This document shows positions 23,781 through 29,226 of a stretch of 29,226 bases of DNA, one piece after another. The stretch spans positions 1 to 29,226 of the forward strand of contig JAGBYN010000074.1 in assembly GCA_017628775.1 (NCBI GenBank), written 5' to 3'. Source of the DNA: Bacteroidaceae bacterium. GTDB lineage: Bacteria; Bacteroidota; Bacteroidia; Bacteroidales; Bacteroidaceae. The notes beneath the pieces are model-generated. The model had not been told where the DNA came from and made no database searches. It was given only the letters and a program-made list of their open reading frames with translations. Both the position numbers and the translations under genes were made by a program. Within the stretch, counting starts at the first letter, position 1. Each line of letters opens with the position of its first letter.

Positions 23781-26423
23781 ATGAAACGATTCTTTTTTCA
23801 TGGTTTGGCTTTGGCTGCGATGCTTTGTTTTGCAGGCTGTGGCAGTGCTACGGATCAAGGTTTTGAAGGTAGCGAAGTCTTTGTGCAGGACTTTGAGCAG
23901 CGTCAAAGTGTGATTGAGCATGGCGATTATTTCTCTGTGTTTCAGTGTGATTTAACAACAGCGCAACGTCAGGCGCTTCAATTCCTTTATGCGTATATGG
24001 CATTGCCTGATGTGGCAGACTACTCTGGCGATTATTACCTCAGTAACGTGGATTATGCCCTGCGTGCCCGTTCTGAAATGCCTTGGGGTGCGAAGATTCC
24101 TGATCGTGAGTTTCTGCATTTCGTACTGCCCGTGCGTGTGAACAATGAAAATATGGATGACTCGCGCGCTGTGTTTTACAATGAACTCAAGGATCGTGTG
24201 AAGCATTTAAGCATGCACGATGCGGTGCTGGAAGTGAACCATTGGTGCCATGAAAAGGTGACGTATATGCCTTCCGACTCACGCACGAGTTCGCCCTTAG
24301 CTTCTGTGCGCACGGCTTACGGCCGTTGTGGCGAGGAATCTACATTTACCGTGGCAGCCTTGCGTGCTGTGGGTATTCCGGCGCGTCAGGTCTATACCCC
24401 CCGCTGGGCACACACCGATTCCAATCACGCTTGGGTGGAAGCTTGGATCGACGGCGAATGGCACTTCTTAGGTGCTTGCGAACCCGAACCAGTTCTTGAC
24501 CTGGCATGGTTCAATGCCCCTGCCTCACGCGGTATGCTGATGCATACGAAGGTGTTCGGACGCTATAACGGTCCTGAAGAGGTGGTGAGCACTACGCCCT
24601 GCTTTACGGAAATCAACGTGACACAGAACTATGCGCCTACAGCACCATTGGTTGTGCGTGTGGAAGATGAGCACGGCAATCCCGTATCCACACGTGTGGA
24701 GTTTAAAATCTACAATTATGCGGAATTCTACACAGCCGCTTCAACCATGAGCGATGAACAAGGTTATGCTACGCTCACTACGGGTAAGGGCACGATGCTC
24801 GCATGGGCGGCTCACGAAGGTCAGTTCGGCTTTGCACTGTGTCAGGCAGGCAAGGGTGACACAACGGTCGTTGTGGTGGATAAAGCACCTGGGTATGAAG
24901 CAACGCTTGAATTGGATATTGTTCCTCCTGCTGAACGCAATACCCTTCCTGAGGTGACACCCGAACAACGTGCTGCCAATACCGAACGCTTGGCTTACGA
25001 GGACTCTGTGCGCTTGGCGTATGTGGCAAGCTTCATGCAACCTGAAGCGATGAAGCTTTTGGCAGATTCTTTGAACCTCGATGCTGCGGTAGTCACTCAA
25101 GTGCTTACCGAAGCACGTGGTAATCATGCGGTATTGGCAAACTATCTGCGCACCGTGCCCGAGGCGATGCGTCAACGTGCATTGACCCTTTTGCAGGTGA
25201 TTTCAGCAAAGGACCGCCGAGATGTTTCAGCGGAAGTGCTTGCCGACCAGTTGCTGGCGCCCGAACCAACGGCAGAGACCGCTACGCTCTACGATCAATA
25301 TGTGCTTTGTCCGCGTGTGAGCAACGAAATGTTAACGCCTTACAGAGCATTTTTCAACAGCGTTATTACCGAAGAACAACGCTCGGCGTATGTGGCACAA
25401 CCCGAAACATGGGTGGCTTGGTGTCGCGATAACATCACCGTCAATGATCTTTGGAACCCCTTGCGCTTGTGTATGTCGCCTAAGGGTGTGTGGCAGGTGA
25501 AGGTGTGTGATGCGCATTCACGCAATATCTTCTTTGTTTCAGCTGCACGCAGTATGGGTATCGCTGCACGTATTGATGCCGTAACGGGCAAGGTGCAGTA
25601 TGCCAATAAAAAGCAAAAGTGGGTTGATGTTAACTTCGAACTCGAACACGCAGAGGCAGTACCACAGGGCACACTCGTCGCACGTTACAAACCCTCGCCA
25701 TTTATTGATAATCCTAAGTACGGTGCCCATTTCTCTATCTCAAAGATCGTTGATGGTCGCTTGAAACTCCAGAATTACAACCACAATGAGACCTGGGCTT
25801 CATTGCTGAAGAAGGGTACGACCATGGATGCTGGCGATTACCTCCTTGTGACGGGTACGCGTATGGCAGATGGCGGTGTATTGGCACAACTCACCTTTGT
25901 TCATGTGCCTGCCGACGGACGTGCTGCGGTGGATTACGTGCAACGTGCCAGCGAACAACGCTTGCAGGTGTTGGGCAGTTTCAACAGCGAAAATATATTC
26001 TACGACTTGAAAGAAGCGAAGCAACGTTCCATCCTTTCGGCAACCGGTCGCGGTTATTATATCATTGCGATTGTGGCACCTTCTGACGAACCCACAAACC
26101 ACTTCCTGCGCGACCTCGCCCCCTATAAGAATGAACTCGAACAATGGGGTCAGAAGATGGTGTTGCTCTTCAGAAGCGAGAGCGAGTCACAACGCTTGGA
26201 TTACACCGCCTTCCCCAACCTCCCAGGAAATATCATTTGGGGTACCGATGTTGACGATAAGATCTATAATGAAATGGTGGCAGAGATGAAACTGAAACAT
26301 CCCCGCACGCCAATTATCCTTGTGGCTGACACCTTCAACCGCGTGGTCTTCGTATCGCAAGGTTACTCAATTGGTTTAGGCGAGCAATTGGCTAAGGTCA
26401 TTGCTCAGTTGCAAGGGGAGTAG
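23781..26423 (+). CDS. Large transglutaminase-like lipoprotein
   Basis: An 880-residue lipoprotein (MKRFFFHGLALAAMLCFAGCGSATD, lipidated Cys20). The transglutaminase/protease-like core lies at about residues 150-245: RTAYGRCGEESTF with Cys183, ARQVYTPRW, then SNHAWVEAWIDGEWHFLGACE with His216 and an acidic third partner nearby (Glu234 or Asp240). Downstream are a beta-sandwich (PLVVRVEDEHGNPVSTRVEFKI, about 296-317), a helical stretch with SLNLDAAVVTQVLTEA, and a second segment that looks like a degenerate transglutaminase fold (VCDAHSRNIFFVSAARSMGIAARI, near residue 580). A C-terminal thioredoxin-like region ends in RTPIILVADTFNRVVFVSQGYSIGLGEQ. Such proteins are common and uncharacterised in Bacteroidales; a protease, peptidase or peptide-glycan hydrolase role is possible. 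The multidomain layout is seen; the activity is inference. Confidence 0.88.
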   Translation: MKRFFFHGLALAAMLCFAGCGSATDQGFEGSEVFVQDFEQRQSVIEHGDYFSVFQCDLTTAQRQALQFLYAYMALPDVADYSGDYYLSNVDYALRARSEMPWGAKIPDREFLHFVLPVRVNNENMDDSRAVFYNELKDRVKHLSMHDAVLEVNHWCHEKVTYMPSDSRTSSPLASVRTAYGRCGEESTFTVAALRAVGIPARQVYTPRWAHTDSNHAWVEAWIDGEWHFLGACEPEPVLDLAWFNAPASRGMLMHTKVFGRYNGPEEVVSTTPCFTEINVTQNYAPTAPLVVRVEDEHGNPVSTRVEFKIYNYAEFYTAASTMSDEQGYATLTTGKGTMLAWAAHEGQFGFALCQAGKGDTTVVVVDKAPGYEATLELDIVPPAERNTLPEVTPEQRAANTERLAYEDSVRLAYVASFMQPEAMKLLADSLNLDAAVVTQVLTEARGNHAVLANYLRTVPEAMRQRALTLLQVISAKDRRDVSAEVLADQLLAPEPTAETATLYDQYVLCPRVSNEMLTPYRAFFNSVITEEQRSAYVAQPETWVAWCRDNITVNDLWNPLRLCMSPKGVWQVKVCDAHSRNIFFVSAARSMGIAARIDAVTGKVQYANKKQKWVDVNFELEHAEAVPQGTLVARYKPSPFIDNPKYGAHFSISKIVDGRLKLQNYNHNETWASLLKKGTTMDAGDYLLVTGTRMADGGVLAQLTFVHVPADGRAAVDYVQRASEQRLQVLGSFNSENIFYDLKEAKQRSILSATGRGYYIIAIVAPSDEPTNHFLRDLAPYKNELEQWGQKMVLLFRSESESQRLDYTAFPNLPGNIIWGTDVDDKIYNEMVAEMKLKHPRTPIILVADTFNRVVFVSQGYSIGLGEQLAKVIAQLQGE

Positions 26424-26521
26424 AGTTGAAAGTTGAGAGAAGAGGCTTTGCCTCGTTAAGAGGGACCTAAAGGTCCGTTAAGAGGTTAAGAGAAGCCTTT
26501 GGCTCGTTAAGAAGTTGAGAG
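26424..26521. repeat. Three-hairpin module, inverted copy
   Basis: An inverted relative of the module at 121-230: GAGGC-TTT-GCCTC (26442-26454), GGACCT-AA-AGGTCC (26463-26476) and AGCC-TTT-GGCT (26494-26504), joined by GTTAAGAG linkers. It begins directly after the transglutaminase stop and may also act as a weak transcription stop. Confidence 0.82.
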
Positions 26522-26610
26522 GTAGGGGCCGATCCCCGTGTCGGCCCGTCGTCGTCCAATGCATCAATCGCCATGGATGTTGTGTAGGGGCCGATCTCCG
26601 TGTCGGCCCG
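26522..26610. repeat. Pair of REP-like hairpins (copies C and D)
   Basis: Two REP-like units (26522-26548 and 26584-26610) in one orientation, separated by 35 bases. The whole 89-base block is repeated in inverted orientation at 29054-29142 with four differences. The two blocks bracket the GH109-like gene. Confidence 0.88.
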
Positions 26611-26659
26611 AGGTGGATCAACGCACCTGTCTTATATAAATTGGTAGATATTAAGGTAG

Positions 26660-26800
26660 AGTGTTTGGGCATCATCGCGATAAGGTCTTTAAGGTTTTAA
26701 GTCATTAAGGTCTTTAGAGTCTCTAAGCCTGTGTTGATTCTATAACTTCTATATCATATAGAAAATTTAGTTTCTATAGCTCCTATAGCATACCGTCCAT
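26660..26800. repeat. Low-complexity AAGGTCTTTAAG and TATAG-type spacer
   Basis: Units such as AAGGTCTTTAAGG and CATTAAGGTCTTTAGAG (about 26681-26725) resemble those at 28929-28975. They are followed by a TATAG-rich stretch (about 26740-26792). No coding potential is seen. Confidence 0.6.
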
Positions 26801-26816
26801 TTTCTAAAGCATTAAA

Positions 26817-26854
26817 AAAAAGGAGAGAAACACACGCGTGTTTCTCTCCTTTTT
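26817..26854 (-). terminator. Terminator of the GH109-like gene
   Basis: Perfect 17-base arms (26817-26833 and 26838-26854) around the loop ACGC. The stem ends in an A-run on the plus strand, that is a U-run for minus-strand transcription. It lies 20 bases after the stop codon at 26875. Confidence 0.92.
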
Positions 26855-26874
26855 ATGATTCACTAAAGAATGAA

Positions 26875-28548
26875 TTACTTCTTCTTAGGGTTAAGAGTCT
26901 TTTCGATTTGAGCCTTAGCCTTAGCTACAGCCTTAGCATACTTAGTTTCTGCCTTCTTGATTTCCTTAGCGTTGCCAGCCTTCTTAGCTTCCTTTACTGC
27001 ATCGTAAAGAGCCCAGAGTTGGTTGTCAGCAGTAGCTTGCTTGTGAGCAGCTGTGTAAGCTTCAGCAGCCTTTTCAGCAGCAGCTTCAGCAGCGGGTTCT
27101 GCCCAAGCGTGCTTGTAACCTTGAACGTCGTTCCAGTGACCACGAGTAAAGTCGGGGAATTCTACAGAAGCATTGTTGTTGTCCATAGAGAGTGAACCGA
27201 GTTCAGCCAAGCAGCACCATTCAGCGAGGTCATAAACGTCCATATCGAGAGGAAGACCGTTTTGCAAACAGTAAACCATACGAGCGTCCATGAAGAAGTC
27301 CATACCACCGTGGCCACCTACCTTAGCACCCATAGCACCGTACTTCTTGATGATGGGGTGTTGGTACTTAGCACGGAGAGCCTTCATTTCTTCTTGAGGC
27401 ATGAAACCGTGTGAGCTGAGGTTATCTACCTTAGGAGCGTGACCTGTAGCCTTGAGTTGAGCAGCGTCGATAGCGAAACCTTCAACAGGGTACTTGTTAG
27501 CGAAACCACGTGTACCGTTGATTTGGAACAAACGGTTGTAAGGTTGTGGGTTCATAACGTTGTGTTGGATTTCGATGATCTTACCGTTTTCTGTACGCAT
27601 GAGCGTAGTAGTGTGGTCACCATTGCGGAATTCCTTAGGTTCCTTACCAGTCTTAGCCTTAACGTATTCCTTACCGTGAACTGACTTAGTGTCCATAGCA
27701 ACGAGTGTACGGATACGGTCACCGCGGTGGATGTTGAGTACTTGAGCAACAGGACCAAGGCCGTGAGTAGCGTAAACGTCGCCACGGTTTTCCATGTTGT
27801 ACTTCATACGCCAGCCGAGCTTTTCAGGGTCGTTCTTAGGATTGCTCCAGTAGTAGCCCCAGAAATCGTCGAGGTTGTGGATGTAAGCACCCTTAGTGTA
27901 GAGTACTTCACCGAATACGCCTTGTTGTGCCATGTTGAGCGCGTCGAGTTCGAACCAGTCATAGCAGCAGTTTTCAAGGATCATACAGTGGAGTTGCTTG
28001 TATTCTGCGAGGTTGATGAGGTCCCAGCATTGTTCGAGGTTCATTGCTGAAGGAACTTCAATTGCAGTGTGCTTGCCGTTAGCAAGTGCGCACATCGCAA
28101 CAGGAGCGTGGTGATCCCAGTCAGTTGCTACGTAAACGAGGTCAACGTCTTCACGTTGGCAAACTTGTTCGTAACCGAATTCGCCAGAGTAGATGTCAGC
28201 AGGAGCAAGACCAGCCTTGCGGAGTTCCTTGTTGCAAGCTTCAGCGCGTTCTTCAACATAGTCGCAAAGTGCTACGATTTCAACACCAGGAATGTGTGTG
28301 AAACGAGTTACAGCACCAGGACCACGCATACCCAAACCAACGAACGCTACGCGTACTGTTTGAATAGGAGCAACCTTGAGGCCAAGAACGTGCTTTTGAC
28401 CAGCAGGACGCTTAGGTACGTCAACAACGATAGTACCGCCGTCCCATTGCCACTTTGTAGAGGGCGAGAGCGATTGAGCGCTTGCAGTAACGCCAGTGAG
28501 CGATACTAAACCTGCAAGAGCATAAGCATAAATTTTCTTGAAATTCAT
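26875..28548 (-). CDS. Secreted Gfo/Idh/MocA enzyme, GH109-like
   Basis: A 557-residue exported protein (signal MNFKKIYAYALAGLVSLTGVTASAQ). After a ~40-residue linker the NAD-binding motif VRVAFVGLGMRGPGAV lies at about 65-80, followed by ALCDY, DLVYVATDWDHHAPVAMCAL and KHTAIEVPSAMN. Downstream are THGLGPVAQVLNIHRGDR (261-278) and GGHGGMDFFMDARMVYCL (411-428), which fit family GH109, where NAD-dependent chemistry cleaves N-acetylgalactosaminides. Substrate is not proven. The last ~70 residues are an Ala/Lys/Glu-rich helix (EAAAEKAAEAYTAAHKQA and KKAETKYAKAVAKAKAQIEK) unlike the typical family end, perhaps a coiled coil. Codon choice is strongly biased toward GCT, AAG, GGT, AAC and TAC, unlike neighbouring genes, which suggests very high expression. 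It has its own promoter and terminator. Confidence 0.9.
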   Translation of the reverse strand: MNFKKIYAYALAGLVSLTGVTASAQSLSPSTKWQWDGGTIVVDVPKRPAGQKHVLGLKVAPIQTVRVAFVGLGMRGPGAVTRFTHIPGVEIVALCDYVEERAEACNKELRKAGLAPADIYSGEFGYEQVCQREDVDLVYVATDWDHHAPVAMCALANGKHTAIEVPSAMNLEQCWDLINLAEYKQLHCMILENCCYDWFELDALNMAQQGVFGEVLYTKGAYIHNLDDFWGYYWSNPKNDPEKLGWRMKYNMENRGDVYATHGLGPVAQVLNIHRGDRIRTLVAMDTKSVHGKEYVKAKTGKEPKEFRNGDHTTTLMRTENGKIIEIQHNVMNPQPYNRLFQINGTRGFANKYPVEGFAIDAAQLKATGHAPKVDNLSSHGFMPQEEMKALRAKYQHPIIKKYGAMGAKVGGHGGMDFFMDARMVYCLQNGLPLDMDVYDLAEWCCLAELGSLSMDNNNASVEFPDFTRGHWNDVQGYKHAWAEPAAEAAAEKAAEAYTAAHKQATADNQLWALYDAVKEAKKAGNAKEIKKAETKYAKAVAKAKAQIEKTLNPKKK

Positions 28549-28619
28549 ACTGATTAATGTTTAATGGTTAATGAATTATTGTTTTGAGAAATTGAAATCT
28601 CCAGGATGCAATTACTTTG

Positions 28620-28650
28620 CAAAGTTACAACTATTTTGTGAAGTTACAAA
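28620..28650 (-). promoter_or_regulatory. Promoter of the GH109-like gene
   Basis: On the minus strand TTTG (28650-28647), 19 bases, then TAACTTTG (28627-28620). This is an exact match to the consensus and leaves a leader of about 65 bases. The quality of the promoter agrees with the highly biased codons of the gene. Confidence 0.8.
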
Positions 28651-28769
28651 CTAATTTAGATTTATAATCAATTTTTTACATACGTAATAGGTGTGGTGAC
28701 GTGCATTTCTGGTGTTTCGTGCCCTAAAAAACAGGTCGCCTCACAGTTCCAGGAAGGCTTTAGGGAAAT

Positions 28770-28975
28770 CTAAAAGCTATAGAGACTATAAAAAATATAG
28801 ATTTTTTAGATGTTTCCAGAATAAACGCAGGCTTAGAGCCCCTAAGGATAGGGCGTTCAAAATTGAAAAATCAATATGACATAGAGTTTAGAGTTGAGAG
28901 TTTAGAGTTTAGAGAGGAGAGCGCCTTGGTGATAAGGTCTTTAAGGTCATTAAAGTCTTTAAGGTCTCTAAGGTC
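28770..28975. repeat. Composite low-complexity repeat upstream of the GH109-like gene
   Basis: TATAG/TATAAA-rich units (about 28770-28810), GAGTTTAGA-type units (28880-28922), then AAGGTCTTTAAGGTCATTAA and related units (28929-28975). From 28651 to the end of the window I see no gene. Confidence 0.65.
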
Positions 28976-29053
28976 GGATGAGCAGAACACAGACTGAATA
29001 GTTTGAGCGAGAAATATAGAACGGAGATCTGTGATTTATGCGTTAATCCACCA

Positions 29054-29142
29054 CGGGCCGACACGGTGATCGGCCCCTACACAACCTCCATGGCGATTGA
29101 TGCATTGGATGACGACGGGCCGACACGGTGATCGGCCCCTAC
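29054..29142. repeat. Pair of REP-like hairpins (copies E and F)
   Basis: Two REP-like units (29054-29080 and 29116-29142). The block is the inverted counterpart of 26522-26610, with four differences in 89 bases, including the intervening spacer. Confidence 0.88.
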
Positions 29143-29155
29143 ATGCCGGATGGAT

Positions 29156-29211
29156 TCTCTAAACTCTCATCTCTAAACTCTCATCTCTAAACTCTCATCT
29201 CTAAACTCTCA
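29156..29211. repeat. Perfect 14-base tandem repeat, four units
   Basis: Four identical copies of TCTCTAAACTCTCA in a row, followed by a degenerate fifth. It is the clearest example of the low-complexity family found in other gaps, and the window ends just after it. Confidence 0.95.
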
Positions 29212-29226
29212 ACTCTAAATCAACTC

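Noticed and set aside
26908..28509. Several long plus-strand frames opposite the GH109-like gene, including 28069-28509
   Set aside because: They are rich in Ser, Val and Leu as expected from the reverse complement of a gene with strongly biased codons; no promoter or protein-like motifs are present.
29156..29211. CRISPR-like array
   Set aside because: The units are 14 bases, contiguous and without spacers, so this is a simple tandem repeat.

Overview
The window looks like a chromosomal segment of a Bacteroidales bacterium, probably Prevotellaceae or a close relative. Four things point there. Several genes sit behind the Bacteroidota promoter pattern TTTG-N19..21-TAnnTTTG. Starts rarely have a Shine-Dalgarno sequence. 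There are NigD-like and other SPII lipoproteins and a secreted protein with a Bacteroidales-type C-terminal tail. The gene order PASTA protein / rluD / ddl / acyltransferase also fits what I know of the group. The taxonomic call is inference; no rRNA or tRNA gene was seen.

Layout. Positions 1-385 hold dispersed intergenic repeats and a promoter. Positions 386-7851 (+) hold a broken family-10-like glycosyl hydrolase, thrA (aspartokinase/homoserine dehydrogenase), a COG2509-type flavoprotein, an HD-domain protein and a lipoprotein, closed by a bidirectional terminator. Positions 7958-13463 (-) read, in transcription order, as a tandem-domain alpha/beta hydrolase, a serine-type sulfatase and a broken multidomain secreted protein: a small glycan-processing group without susC/susD. 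Positions 13641-15013 (+) hold a translationally coupled two-gene cassette, a membrane protein plus a lipoprotein with an HNH/Endo VII (LHH-like) nuclease domain. Positions 15139-21267 (-) hold a phytase-esterase-like protein, a NigD-like lipoprotein, an acyltransferase, ddl, rluD and a PASTA protein. Positions 21426-21822 hold a repeat/palindrome element. After it come rpmH and trpS (-), a large transglutaminase-like lipoprotein (+) and a GH109/Gfo-Idh-MocA secreted oxidoreductase-like enzyme (-) with strongly biased codons. The right end is again repeats.

Most noteworthy: (1) the lipoprotein-nuclease/membrane-protein cassette, which resembles lipoprotein toxins of interbacterial competition; (2) three in-frame TAA codons in two otherwise intact secreted-protein genes (one at 629, two at 9851 and 9734); (3) modular intergenic repeats made of REP-like hairpins, arrays of short TTAA-linked hairpins and low-complexity GAGTTTAGA or ATAGGA blocks, present as inverted copies across the window and at both ends.

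The remaining genes form a mix of housekeeping functions (threonine/methionine/lysine precursor synthesis, cell wall, rRNA modification, translation) and cell-surface glycan or envelope proteins.
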